Assembly: GCA_023053545.1 (NCBI GenBank)
Contig: JAKZAN010000001.1
Span: 496,001 to 560,000 of the forward strand
Length of the DNA stretch: 64,000 bases
Origin: Lepidurus packardi
Taxonomy: Eukaryota; Arthropoda; Branchiopoda; Notostraca; Triopsidae
Reading direction: 5' to 3'
Position 1 is the stretch's first letter, and each line of letters begins with the position of its first letter. The notes under the pieces are model-generated. The model did no database searches and was not told the origin of the DNA. It saw nothing but the letters and a program-made list of their open reading frames with translations. Below, one piece after another: positions 11,291-22,466 of this stretch. A program made the translations under genes and the position numbers.

Positions 11291-11960
11291 AATGCATTCA
11301 AACCTGTATTGGGCTATTTCTGTATTTTCAGCACAATTTATTGGACCGCGACGATTTCATTGGATCCAGTTTTGAATTTGGTGCCTAAAATTGCCGGCCC
11401 TTGACACTAGGTGGCGTCAACGGTCAGTGGACATGGCGGATGCCAGCTAAAAGCTGGGTGAGAGCGGTGGGCGTCGGTAGAAACGAAAAAATTGCAGATT
11501 TTGGTGCACTCTAATCGCAACTTTAAGCCGATAAAGTGATTCTGGAGTGACTTTCTTATAGAGTTACATCAATTTTTAGCACAAGAACGGATTAATTAAC
11601 GCGTGTGAGTGCTTTATGGGCGCCGCCGTCATCCGGAACGTTTGACTTGTTCTTATCTTCAGAAGTATTTTTTTGTAGCAGCGATGGCTTTTCCAAGATT
11701 ATCTGAAGCTGCTCTACTGGCTACAAATACTAGCCAGAATCGGACACTGGTTTAGAGACCTGGTTATCGTCATAGAATGTCCGTTAACGCTTGAACGAAT
11801 TCTCGTTTCATTTGCCCTTGAACTTGGAACTTGTGTTGTATTCTGAAAGCATCAAACTCTGCCTCGAAAAGGCAAATGAGGATAAGTTGCAGCAAACGAT
11901 TTGGCAAATTGGGTCCTATTTAACCTACCAAACCTCCAAGCGATCTGAAAAGACAGCAGT
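11291..11960. other. Intergenic region and 5' UTR before the CortBP2-like gene
   Basis: Spacer of 670 bp with no exon of a recognised protein. Several short ATG-started frames and splice-like AGs lie at 11,680-11,780. It probably contains the promoter and a 5' UTR (perhaps with an intron) of the next gene. Confidence 0.5.
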
Positions 11961-14900
11961 ATGGCTTCCGCCAATCCTACTCCCAGCTATGCAATTTCTA
12001 ACCGTTATGGACCACACTCGTCCCCTTCCAAGCAACCTGTCAATAGCAGCAGCGAAAAAGAGGCCGCCGAAGATGACAGGCTACTTTGCACCACGCTCAA
12101 AGTAAATGCGCAACCTAAATTTGGCTTGTTTCTAATTCCGTTTCTCTTTTTTCGTTCTCAGCGGAATCCCAAGCTTGACTTCAGCAAAACTGACCTTCTG
12201 AAGATCCAGGCAGTACTGGAAGCTGAACTTCAAGCCAAAGACATAGTCATAGCTACTCTGAAGGTAAAATTAAAAAAGAAATGGAAAGAAATTGAAAAAG
12301 TGAAAGGAATTGAAGGTAAATTGAAATTGAGAGATCAATGTTCCCAAACAAATTCTTCATTTTCAGGTCTGGGCAGTAAAAAATTCCATAAAAATGGCAG
12401 TTCGGTCGTAGTATAATTGGATTGAAAATTAGAGCTCTATGTTCTAAGAAAATCTTATGTTTTCAAGCTGAAAATTAGTCCTTTGTCTGTCAGCTGCTCC
12501 TGATTGAACTACTTCCAAAGCTTAAGAAAGTTTTCAGAGTACAAAAGTCAATTTTTCTTTGAACACATTCTTGGCCGCTTGCCCTTGAATTCTTTTTCGG
12601 TTTCGCGTCTTTCATCTCGTGCCTCTTCTGTCTTAACCGCTTTTTTGCCTCCCTCTTTTGTCTTTGTTTTGTTTTTTAACAGGGAAATTAATTTCAAACA
12701 ACATTTCAGACCTTTTTATGAGCTTGAGGGGTACAATATTTCTACTTTGAACGATGAAGAACGTTGAGAAGTACGCCAAGTTGAGCCAATCCACTTGTTG
12801 TACTCGTCACTTGCTTTTCTCAAAATCGAAAAGTTTTTTTCTCGTGGCCTTGGCTTTATTTTGGTACCAGACTAGGCTAAAGTGAATCGATCCAGCCGTT
12901 TCCTTCACGCTAAATTTGTAACGGGGAAACCCTTTTTGTATTCCCGGCTTTAATGACTCATCAGCCTTCTTTTAATCAAACTCTTTCACTCAGGGCTTGA
13001 CAGATAAACTCCACTTTACCTAAAAAACACTGCAGAAGAGCGTGTTAAAGCATTTTAGAATGTGAGAACTAGTTGTGAACTTTCTCACTTTAATAATTTA
13101 CAAAGAAATGGGTATTTTTATCATTTGTATTTATTTCTGTCGCTTTTAATATTCCTAAAATATCAAGTTGAGAAATCGATCCAGAGCTCTGATATTATTA
13201 GTGGCTAATTAAGGACTTGACTCAAATATTATAGTTATTTTTTATTTTTTCATGTTAATAACCGCAGGCGATAGCCTTTTGACAGTCGATTTTACATAAC
13301 CTATAGTCATTAAATTAAAGTTAACTAAAGTGTTATAATTATTAAAGTAATAAAGTTATTATAATAAAGTATTATATCGATATTTTTATATGTATTTTTG
13401 TATTGATTTATACATTGATATATTGATATCAATGTATCGATATTTACCTAATTTTTTACCTATTTACCAGTCGATTTTACCTAACCTATAGTTATTAAAT
13501 TATAGTTAAGTAAAGTGTTATAATTATTAAAGTAATGAAGTTATTATAATAAAGTATTATATCGATATTTTTATATTGATTTATACATTGATATATTGAT
13601 ATCAATGTATCGATATATTTATACATTGATATACATTGACATTTTTATATTGATATTATTGATATTTTATTTTATACTGCATATAATTTTTAAATTATGA
13701 AAGAGGATTAAATTATAAAAAAGTATAAAATTAAATTATAAAAAAAAGTATTACAATGAAGTGGAAGTTAATCTGCCCGTTTGAGAAATGTGAAAGCAAC
13801 AAATTTCTTAGCTATGTCATTATTGTATTTTCTGCCTTTACCCAAATTCAATGATCGAAAATGCTACTAACGCAAATTTAAAAATTATAAAAATCATAAA
13901 TTTAGAAATCATAAAATAATTTAAAGTTGTAAATTATATATATTTTTTTGTTTTATAGAAATTATAGAATAGATTTAATGTAGAATTGTATTTAATATAT
14001 CGATAATCCAAATCAATGTGGAGATATGTAAAGCAAGCAACAATAGGCGCAAACCTACGTTGGGATTAAATTTGTTAAAAAATTATAGAACTTATACTTT
14101 TATTTAAAATTGTAAATCACTTAAAACCATAAATTAATCAATAATAATAATCATGTGATAAACCACGCCTTCAAGTGGATCAAAACTAATTTATTTCCAC
14201 TCTAGCTAATTTTTGTATGAACTTGAATTAGTGCTCCCGTTTGCGACACCTTTTTACCAAAAAAAAACGACAACAACAAGGAATCCTTTTAGAAAAATAT
14301 CCGATTATCTTGCATTGGCATGTTTTTCTTCACTTTTCAGGCGGAACGGGTTAAGAAAGTACTCGTTCAAGCCCGTTATGGCCGTGTCACGCTGGGCGAT
14401 CCTTACACTGCGCTCCAAAGGGATATTAAACTGGCCACTACCGCAAGTTCGTCCACTTCCGGAGGCAATGCATTGGACGAGAACCAAGCGCAAGTTTTGA
14501 CCGAAGGTTTCCGCGCCGCACGAGACGCGTTATTGGCCGAGTACCGGAAATCCAATCAACGGTTGATGCAAGTTTTGGAGGAATCTGAGGCCAGGCATGC
14601 CATGGTAAGTGTGAATGTTCGTTTCAGTGCGGGGGATCTATATTTTTTTTATTTTTAATTTTTTGTTTTGCATGTTGCTGTTCTGGGATTTTGGTTGGTT
14701 GTGCTAGAAACAGATTGTAAACATGGGGAGGGGCTTGTTTTTTTTCTTTTTGTTTTGTTTTTTCGTTGTTACCCTTGTAATTAGGTGGTGGGTGAGCTTG
14801 ATGAAGAACGACTCATGCATGAGCATGACACGGCCCTAGGAGATGACGTTACCTATGGTTTGGAGAGAGAGCGAATCCGATTAATTCAGGCAAGGTTTTA

Positions 14901-17900
14901 TGGCCCCGGCCCCACTCATTGCGCATGCGCAGCTCCACTTTCTGGATTTATTTATTTTTTTTTTTTTAATAAAAAACTTGATTTTTATTTTCGCTCTGGC
15001 GAAGAGGGAAGTAGGAAAGTGAAAAGAGTTTGACCGTTTTTTTTTTTTTTTCTCTTCGGGAACAGGAGTTGGATTTTGAACGGCAAGCCAAGAAAAAACT
15101 CGAAAAAGATCTAAAGAAATTGCAAGAAACAACAGAAGAGGAGCGAGACAAGCAGAAACAAATCGTTCTGCTTCTGTTGGCGGAACGGAAGAAAATTATT
15201 CTGAAATACGTGGAAGAACGGAGACGATCTGAAGATTTAGCTCATGTAAGTGTGGATTTTCTTTTCTTTTAATCCTTGTATTCTTTTATTCTTATATATA
15301 TTATTTTTTTTATTTTTTTTTATTATTATTTTATATCTTGTATTCTTTTGTATTTCTTGTATTCTTTTTTAATCCTTTTAATCTTTTAATCCTTGTAATC
15401 GTATTAGTGTACCTTTATTAGTATTAATTAAAGGTATTCGATTTATTTGTAAATAAAAAAATATTAAAATATAAATAAATAAATAAAAAAAAATATATAT
15501 ATCATTTAGAATAGTTATAAATAATAATAAAAAAAAGGTATTCGATTTATTTGCGTTTAATGATTGAATTGTAATTATACATTGCATTTTTTTTAGATTT
15601 ATTCATGTCTGTATTGTTTATTTAGATCCTGTCCGAGGAGAAAGGACGAGTGGATAGCATGGCCGAAGGCTTGGAGGAAGAGAGTAAAAAGGCACTGCAA
15701 ATGGAGGCCGAACTGGAGAAACAGTTGGCAGGTTTTGATGGTGAACGAGCGCAATTAAAAGGGCAGTTGATGAGGGAGGAAAAACGGTATTTTCATATTT
15801 TTAAATATTTTTTTTTTATTTTTACATTTTTTTCTTATTCGGGTTTTCCAGGGGCCGCGACTTGGAGGTTCTGATGGATAAGTTGCAGCAGGATGTGGAC
15901 TTTTTACGGAAGCAACACCCTGATTCGGCCTTTTTCTTGGGGACGTCACCACCGAGAGCCACAATGGGGCGTGTCTTGGCGTCTGCGTCTTCCAGTCCTA
16001 CCATAGCTCACGTTTGCCCGCCTCAGCTAGCTGCCAAACCTACCGTGCCCCCCACACCTCCCAGAACCCTCCCCACCGGTTCGTATTTTCATCGCATTTC
16101 ATCATTAGCTGATCTTATTTTTTGGAATGCGTTGTACAGAGTAAGAATAACAGCTATTTCCCCTTCTTGAACAACAGGTTGGATACGAGGAGTGTCACCA
16201 GCAGTGGAGGAAGGGGGCCAGTCCGTAGCCCCGCCTACCCATGTAGTGCTAACCACAGGCAAATTAGTGCAGCCTACCTCCACAGTTAACAGCGTTCCAG
16301 TCGCTGGGCCGAGTAAGTTTTTTTTCTTGATTTTTATTAATTTCTGGATGGGAGATGCTTTATTTAGTTTATTTCAAGTCTCTTCACAGTTTCTGGAATT
16401 ATTTTTATTCATATCTATTTTATTTTATTTGGATTCGCTTTAGTTTAATTGGATTTTCAATTTCAAAAGATCTTCATAGTACAGTAACGAAACTGCAGCT
16501 GGGATTGGTTCCAGTCTAGTACTAGGCTGAGGGGGAAATCCCTTCTAAACTCCCCACTCAATTAAAGCACGTTATTCAGTTGAATGAACAGTTTCTTTAA
16601 TTGATTGGGAAAATTAGAAGGGATATCGTGTTGAGAATCCTACCTAAGCGTTGGAGTAGGCAGCGTTAGTTGTGTTTTAGACTTGGTTATATAAAACGGG
16701 CGACGAACAAGAAAAAAGTTGATTGAAATGGAAAAGAGAAGTTGCAGCTCATTGAAACTTACGACAAGTTACATTTAAAAGATTCGCCATAAAGGGAAGC
16801 GGACGCTAAGTTAGGAATTCCACAATCATCTCTATCAAAATTTTCGAAAAATCGTTACGAAATAAACAACACTGAGTTTAGTGAATCTAGAAAAAGAAAA
16901 CGTGTGAGAAAGTGTCAAAAAGGAGACGATGCTTTGTTTCTTTTTTTTAAACAAGTCACTTCCTTCCACACGCCGATTAATCGAAGCATTTTACTGCATA
17001 TCGATTTTCAGATATTAGAATCGTCGCTTACTCTAATCGATATAAATATAATATTCACTTGGCAAACGTGATATCGATTTTCAGATATTAGAATCGTCGC
17101 TTGCTGTAATCGATATTCACTTGGCAAACGTGATAATAAGCGCCATAATACTAACAATCACAATAAGCGGCATCCACTCTCTTTCATTGATATCTATTTG
17201 ATTCATATTTATTTTTATTCGTGTATTTTTTCCGAACAGCTACAGGAATCGCCCGAGCTATCAGTCCTGGCGGAGGCATCCGTAATGTTCAGTACAGTTT
17301 GTCTGGTACGGATTTAAGAAACTTGGACCAACGGCCCTTACCCACGCCTGGTGTTTTGGCGCAACGCCTTATGGCCAGCGAACCTCTACCTACCTCAAGT
17401 GAAATCTCATCCGTAAGTCTTTTTCTTATCTTCTTTAGACTGTTTTTAGACTACAAAGCAACGCAGAATCTATCTATCTTGAACTGAGCTTCATTTTCTC
17501 TTCATTTTCAGAGTCCCTTAAGCAGCTCACGGATTGGATTAGAGCACCCTAGCCACTCGCGAAGCCTCGCCCCCATCCCTTCCCCGCCTCAGGGCGTCCA
17601 AGTCTCGCCTCGGGTGACAGTCTCCGCCTCGGGCGGTTCCAAAGTCTACACGACCAGCCAAGGTGGGAAAGTAACCTTCCACGTGACCGCCAGCACCACT
17701 TCCCAACCCTCCACCCCGCGCAAGAATGCCCCGCCCCCTTTACGGGGCATTCCTCCTCCCGTTCCACCCAACAAACCCGTCATTCCCCCGAAAAAGGAGA
17801 CGATTCGCCCGCCCGCGCCGATGCTGATCAACCCCTCAGCTTCGGACACGCCCCAAATGACGGCGATTGAGCACGGCCAGCCCATCAGCCTGGAAATGAA

Positions 17901-20605
17901 AGGGGGGGCCGGGCCCCAGAACGTCAAGTTTGGGATCACCATTTCCAAAGACAAGATTCATATAAGCACGGGCGGTGGTTCGCCTTCTTCAGCCACAGCC
18001 ACGCCCCCGAGTAGTGCCCTGACCGCCAGCGGGAGCTCGAGTTCGAGTACGGGCCACAGCAGTGCGGCTTCAGATCAGGTGGGTGACTTTGGAACGGAAC
18101 AGCAGTCGCCCTTACTCGAAAGCGATGTAACGATGCCTGCGGCAAGCGAGCTCTTGTCTTTATCTGGGCGTAGCGAGCACTTGCATGCGCCTTGCTCTCA
18201 ATCTAGTAGCTCAGCTCATTCAGTACATTCAGTACATTCAGTACCACCCCCTTTGGTTGCTCCTTCTATTTCCCAGCACGAATCCGATCCCCACGTTAAA
18301 AACAGCCCAGCTCCTGCCTCCTCAGATATTCCGCCGTTCGCATCCGTCTCGGACTTGGATGCGCTCAACAAAGAACTCGCCGATTTCCAGCAACTTCTTT
18401 ATAGCATGGCTTCAGGTAAGCTTGGGCAAAAATCCCTGCCCTCGACCAAAGTCAACGCTTCCTTTTCTACCTTCAAGCGAGACTTGAATTTAAAAGGGGC
18501 TGCTTTGATGAATTTGGCAAAACTTTAAAAGAAAAACTAGTTGCAGAGTTTCCAAATGAGAACTTGGGATGTTCTACCAACTCATCTAACATTTCCTTTG
18601 CTTCGACCGCATAATTACGTAGTACATTAGTCTAGCGTATTAAATATGTATTTTATTATATATTTTAAATATATATTAAATATATATTTTTCTATTTTAG
18701 TTAGTTATTATAGTGGCGGCGCCCATCACGGAAATACTTGTGATGAGTTATACTGTTGTACAGAAACCTAGCAGTTAGTTCTTTAGTAATATATTGTAGT
18801 GTATATATATTTGTAATAGTTAAGGTTAAGTGGTACGTTTAAGTCGATCTTTGTAAGTTTTAGTTAAGGCTCCCGTATAGCTTAGCTTAGTGAGGGGAAA
18901 GTTATAGATGGCGCTGATGTTTGTTATTGTTTTGCGAAAGCCTGGCGTAAGAAAGCTAAACTAGAAACTTATTGCCGGTAAAGTTCTATGTACACACTGT
19001 CTAGAATTCACTAAAGTTTCCTTTTTATAAAGAACACGCCGCTTTACCTTTCTTTTCTTTGTAAGGCTCCCGTATATATATTTAGCTTAGTGATGGGAAA
19101 GAGTTTCAGATGGCGCTGATGTTTATTATTGTTTTTGCGAAAGCCTGGCGTAAGAAAGCTAAACAAAGAACTTATTGCCGGTAAAGTTTCTATAAACCCA
19201 CTGTCTAAAATCCACTAAATTTCCCTTTTTATAAAGAACACGCCGCTTTACCTATCTTTTCTTTTCTTTGTAAGGCTCCGGTATACCTTAGCTTATTGAT
19301 GCGCAACACAGATGGCGTTGATGTTTGTTATGGTTCTGTGAAAGCCTCGTGTAAGAAAGTAAAAATGAATTAGATAGCTAATTGCCTTCTTTTTTATGCT
19401 TCTGAAAAGTACAACTTGTCATCACAGTTTGCTGTAACCTTAAATTTACTGTTTGTATTTTCTTAGGTTATTCTTGATTGCATTCAAGTCGTTTTTTAAG
19501 CATACTCAATGCGTTTTTACCTTCTTATAGATATATACTTTATAGATACTTATAACTTTACTTAACTTAACTTTACTTATAGATACTTATAACTTATTAC
19601 TTTATAGATGTTTATAGATACTTTACAGATGATCTTATTTTTCCAATGTTGTGAAGTATAACTCTTAAGAGTATCTTTAACTTATACTTCACAACATTGG
19701 AACAATAAGATCATCTGTAAAGTATCTATAAACTAAAGCGGAGAATGTAAAAACGCATTAATTGCTTAAAAATTAATTGCTTACGTAAAAATGCTTAAAT
19801 AACTTAAAGAAAAATGCTTAAAATGCTAAAAAAAATGCTAAAAAATGCTTAAGATGCTTAAAGAACTTAAATGCTTAAAGTTTTACCTATCTTTTCTTTT
19901 CTTTGTAAGGCGCCCGTATACCTTAGCTTATTGACGCGCAACACAGATGGCGTGATGTTTGTTATGGTTCTGCGAAAGCCTCGTGTAAGAAAGTGAAAAT
20001 GAATTAGATAGCTAAACTCTTAAAGAATATCTTTAACTTAGTGACAAGAAGTAGAAGCTCCTAAATACGTAAAACTTAATGAACTAAATAAGCAAAGCGA
20101 CGTGAAATACGCCTCCCTGTACGTAATCCTATATCTTGTTTACATTTTGGGTTAAATTTATCAAAATAAGCTCCCTTTTAAAGCATGGTGCACGTGCGGC
20201 CGCTCGAAAGTTTTCTGCCATAACATAAGCAAGTTTCTGCCTCATTTTCTCTGTTGTCTTGTCCACCGGTGTCTTTTCTAGTATCTAATTGGCAACTTCT
20301 GCGGTAGCTTTGGCATTTCTTCCCAAACCCCCAACTTTTCTCTTTTCACCAGACAAACCCCTTTGATTTCGAACAAGGTTGTTGTTCCATGTGTTGTTGT
20401 TCTTTCTTAACTCGTGTAGTGAGTTTCCGTTGCACAACTAACCGTTGGAAAACTGAAAGTATTTACCGTGCATGGTAAAATTTGGTAAAAATTTGGTCAA
20501 ATCTTTCCACCCATTAAATCTCTTTTTTTTTTACATTTCTATCTTTCCTGAACAGGTTCCCCTGGCTTAGACAGTCGTGAAGAGAAACTCCATTTGCAGG
20601 TGTAA
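11961..20605 (+). CDS. CTTNBP2NL: CTTNBP2/CTTNBP2NL (Nausicaa)-like cortactin-binding protein
   Basis: Cytoplasmic coiled-coil protein of the cortactin-binding CortBP2-N family; relatives link cortactin/actin control with the STRIPAK complex. Exons: 11961-12101, 12162-12263, 14341-14604, 14785-14889, 15066-15245, 15626-15786, 15852-16078, 16178-16312, 17240-17412, 17512-18415 and 20556-20605, about 813 residues with phases consistent throughout. Signature segments are LLKIQAVLEAELQAKDIVIATLK, ARYGRVTLGDPYTALQRD and DTALGDDVTYGLERERIRLIQ. About 250 residues of coiled coil (exons 3-7) are followed by a long Pro/Ser-rich C-terminal half with polyproline stretches (PPPLRGIPPPVPPNKPVIPP). The intron after 14889 appears to be GC-AG. 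The last exon adds 16 residues (ending HLQV). Read-through of the 18416 donor gives an alternative end at 18528. Confidence 0.85.
12264..14340. other. CTTNBP2NL: Large intron 2 of the CortBP2-like gene
   Basis: A 2.08-kb AT-rich intron. It holds an approximately 190-bp direct duplication (13,281-13,625) and long A/T runs. No exon was recognised inside. An open frame at 12,504-12,767 looks like chance. Confidence 0.7.
13281..13625. repeat. AT-rich direct duplication with atcgat palindromes
   Basis: The block starting gtcgattttacataacctat (about 13,284) recurs near 13,471, with the same downstream series (gtgttataattattaaagta, attatatcgatatttttata, atattgatatcaatgtatcga). The unit is roughly 190 bp and ends in repeated gatatcaatgtatcgat palindromes. 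Confidence 0.8.
14890..15065 (+). other. CTTNBP2NL: GC-AG intron
   Basis: The donor reads CAG|GCAAGG at 14890 and the acceptor is aacag at 15061-15065. Joining gives ...RIRLIQ-ELDFERQ..., which follows the RLTQQLEFEK register of the family with no gap. The nearest GT (GTTTTA at 14895) would break frame. Confidence 0.7.
16313..17239. other. CTTNBP2NL: Intron 8 of the CortBP2-like gene, with local duplication
   Basis: A 0.93-kb intron with no recognised exon. Bases 17,000-17,135 carry two copies of an approximately 70-bp unit (cgattttcagatattagaat ... cacttggcaaacgtgata). Confidence 0.7.
18866..20010. repeat. ~200-bp direct repeats containing agatggcgctgatg
   Basis: Four copies begin with aaggctccCGTATA-like words near 18,866, 19,063, 19,272 and 19,907. 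The first two are near full length (197 bp apart) and share cttagcttagtg, agatggcgctgatgtttgtt, gcgaaagcctggcgtaagaa, ttgccggtaaagtt and aacacgccgctttacct. Copies three and four are shortened. Confidence 0.8.
19611..19732. repeat. Long near-perfect hairpin (~50-bp arms)
   Basis: The left arm 19,611-19,660 (tttatagatactttacagat ... aatgttgtgaagtata) is complementary to the right arm 19,682-19,732 (tatacttcacaacattgg ... atctgtaaagtatctataaa). They are separated by about 21 bases that are partly palindromic (ctcttaagag). Two or three small bulges are present. It could be a solo MITE or a structured small-RNA precursor. Confidence 0.8.
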
Positions 20606-21530
20606 ATTGAACCAATCGAAATCGTTTGGGGGCGTAAGTTGATTTTCTTAGAAACAGTAGCAACGTTAGGAATGAGAAATATTATGCAAGAGAACCTCTA
20701 GTCTCGGACTTTTTTTTATACAACCATACTTGTACTCGCTTTTTTGCTTTTACAAGACGATCAGAGAGGGCGCATGATCGGAATGGAGGTTAGGGTTACC
20801 TTTTCATTGGGAAACAACAAAAAACATGTGTTTTTATCAAGGAGCAAAACAACTTACGATTTAGAGAATGTGCAGTTTTGAACCTGTTTCATATTTTGTT
20901 TATTTATTCGTGTGAAGGGGGAGGGAGAAACTTGGGTTTCTCTGTACCCCTCGTGTCCCTTAATTATTCTTACCATTGAGAAAAAAATTTGAAACTGACT
21001 TAATTATTTGCGTTTTTTTTTTGGTTGTCGTTCTCGAAGTAGAGCATATTCCAAATATCCAGATGTAAAATGTTTTAATGTTTAGGATATAGGGCCAATC
21101 CCCTTGAAACTTTTTTGTGAAACTGAAAAAAACAAACAGAATTCCCTAAGAGTATGAGGCGCAGAAATACTGGAAAAGAAATGAACAAAATAAAAAGCTG
21201 TTTATGGCGAGTGGCCAACTCGGCCCCGCTTCTATGTTACAAAACTGTTTACATCAACAATTACACATCCGGTGTTTCCCCAGGCACGTGGTTGCTAGCT
21301 GGGCTCATAGATGGCGCCAGAGTAGGCGAATGCGCGTGCGTGGTAATGGCGGGGGAGAGCGTGTAGATTGGGGACTTGTAAGTTTCTTGAAACTGACAAA
21401 AACAAACAGAATTCCCTAAGAGTATGGGGCGCAGAAATACTCGAAAAGAAATGAACAAAATAAAAAGCTGTTTATGGCGAGTGGCCAACTCGGCCCCGCT
21501 TCTATGTTACAAAACTGTTTACATCAACAA
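20606..21530. other. Convergent intergenic region with duplicated HEXIM tail
   Basis: Lies between the CortBP2-like stop and the HEXIM stop. The first half is AT-rich with nothing recognised. From about 21,120 it contains a second, outlying copy of the HEXIM 3' end. Confidence 0.6.
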
Positions 21531-21720
21531 TTACACATCCGGTGTTTCCCCAGGTACGTGGTTGTTAGTTGGGCTCATAGATGGCGCAAGAGTGTTGTTA
21601 GCTGGGCTCATAGATGGCGCCAGAGTATTGTTAGCTGGGCTCATAGATGGCGCTAGTGTAGGCGAATGCGCATGCGTGGTAATGGCGGGGGAGAGGGTGT
21701 AGGTTGGGGACTTGTAAGTT
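21120..21720. repeat. ~270-bp tandem duplication of the HEXIM 3' end
   Basis: Two copies of a block beginning gaaactgaaaaaaacaaaca (about 21,120 and 21,390) run through gcgagtggccaactcggccc, catccggtgtttccccaggc and gggctcatagatggcgc to ggcgggggagag. The copy nearer HEXIM forms its C-terminal coding end. It carries three 30-bp units (gttagctgggctcatagatg gcgccagagt type) where the outlying copy has one. Confidence 0.85.
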
Positions 21721-22466
21721 TCATAATCGGCGGGGGAATTTTTGGTGGTGGATGGACGGGAATGACGCTTACGGCGGCCGTGAATGGGACAACGCGTGGA
21801 GATTTCTTTGAGGCGTTTGTTCTCTTCTTGGAGCAGTAATAGCCGTTGCTGGAGGCGGTCCATGTACATCTGAGGATCATACAACTCGACTTGGTGCTCG
21901 AGGAACTTGACGCGATCTTCTAAGGAGGAAATCTTCTCGACGAGCAACTCCGCGGGCCAATCGAGGATCTCATCATGGCGCGCTGTACTGTAGACGTTCT
22001 CGAAATCGTTTTGGAGGTAGGTCATGGACAACGAGGGTTCGGGTTCACCCGACATGGATACCTCGCCTTCAGCGCTAAGGGCGGGGTTAGGAGGGGTGAG
22101 TTGGAGTGCGCCATCGTGCTCGAAACTGATGAACTGGTCGCAATGCTCGTGGTCGTCGATGATGAACTGCGTCGAGTTTTGAGGAGCTTTGGGGACGACC
22201 GTGGGGCGCAGTTTGCGTAAAGGAGGCTGGTAAGGGAGTTCGGGTTCGCTAGAGACGTCTTCTGAGCCTGCTTCTTTGCTACTACGGTCTTCGTCATCCT
22301 GAAGATCCTTTGGAGTGCGCTTCTCCTTCTTGCGCTTGCCACCAGGCTTTCTGCGATGTGTTTTCTTGCGTGAAGAAAGATCGGCTTCTTCCGAGAAACT
22401 TGGCGGCAGCTTGTCTTCAAGAACCTCCTGCTGATCTGTGGTAAGTGGCTCTTGATCCTGATCCAT
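21531..22466 (-). CDS. Hexim: HEXIM-family P-TEFb inhibitor
   Basis: Nuclear inhibitor of CDK9/cyclin T (P-TEFb) that acts with 7SK snRNA. Single-exon frame of 311 residues, intronless as in vertebrate HEXIM. It has an acidic N-terminus, a basic RNA-binding stretch (KKTHRRKPGGKRKKEKR, about residues 33-50) like the HEXIM arginine-rich motif, then NSTQFIIDDHEH matching the family NTTQFLMDDHD. An acidic linker and the cyclin-T-binding coiled coil follow (YLQNDFENVYSTARHDEIL ... VEKISSLEDRVKFLEHQVE). The usual PYNT reads PQNS here. The last about 70 residues are not HEXIM-like; they are encoded by a duplicated block with 10-residue repeats (APSMSPANNT). An unrecognised intron near residue 255 could change the real C-terminus. 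Head to head with Raf. Confidence 0.82.
   Translation of the reverse strand: MDQDQEPLTTDQQEVLEDKLPPSFSEEADLSSRKKTHRRKPGGKRKKEKRTPKDLQDDEDRSSKEAGSEDVSSEPELPYQPPLRKLRPTVVPKAPQNSTQFIIDDHEHCDQFISFEHDGALQLTPPNPALSAEGEVSMSGEPEPSLSMTYLQNDFENVYSTARHDEILDWPAELLVEKISSLEDRVKFLEHQVELYDPQMYMDRLQQRLLLLQEENKRLKEISTRCPIHGRRKRHSRPSTTKNSPADYETYKSPTYTLSPAITTHAHSPTLAPSMSPANNTLAPSMSPANNTLAPSMSPTNNHVPGETPDV

Larger units (their letters stand above)
18416..20555. other. CTTNBP2NL: Last intron (or alternative 3' UTR) of the CortBP2-like gene
   Basis: A 2.14-kb intron with donor GTAAGC after ATGGCTTCAG and acceptor ctttcctgaacag. It holds approximately 200-bp direct repeats and a 120-nt hairpin. If the donor is skipped, the frame stops at 18528 and this region would be 3' UTR. 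Confidence 0.65.

Noticed and set aside
12264..12416. Extension of CortBP2-like exon 2 into a Lys-rich tail
   Set aside because: A strong GTAAAA donor at 12264 and the family-matching next exon (14341) show this is intron; read-through would stop at 12416.
17549..17954. Antisense Gly/Trp/Arg-rich frames opposite the CortBP2-like exon 10
   Set aside because: Shadows of the GC-rich, proline-coding exon on the plus strand.
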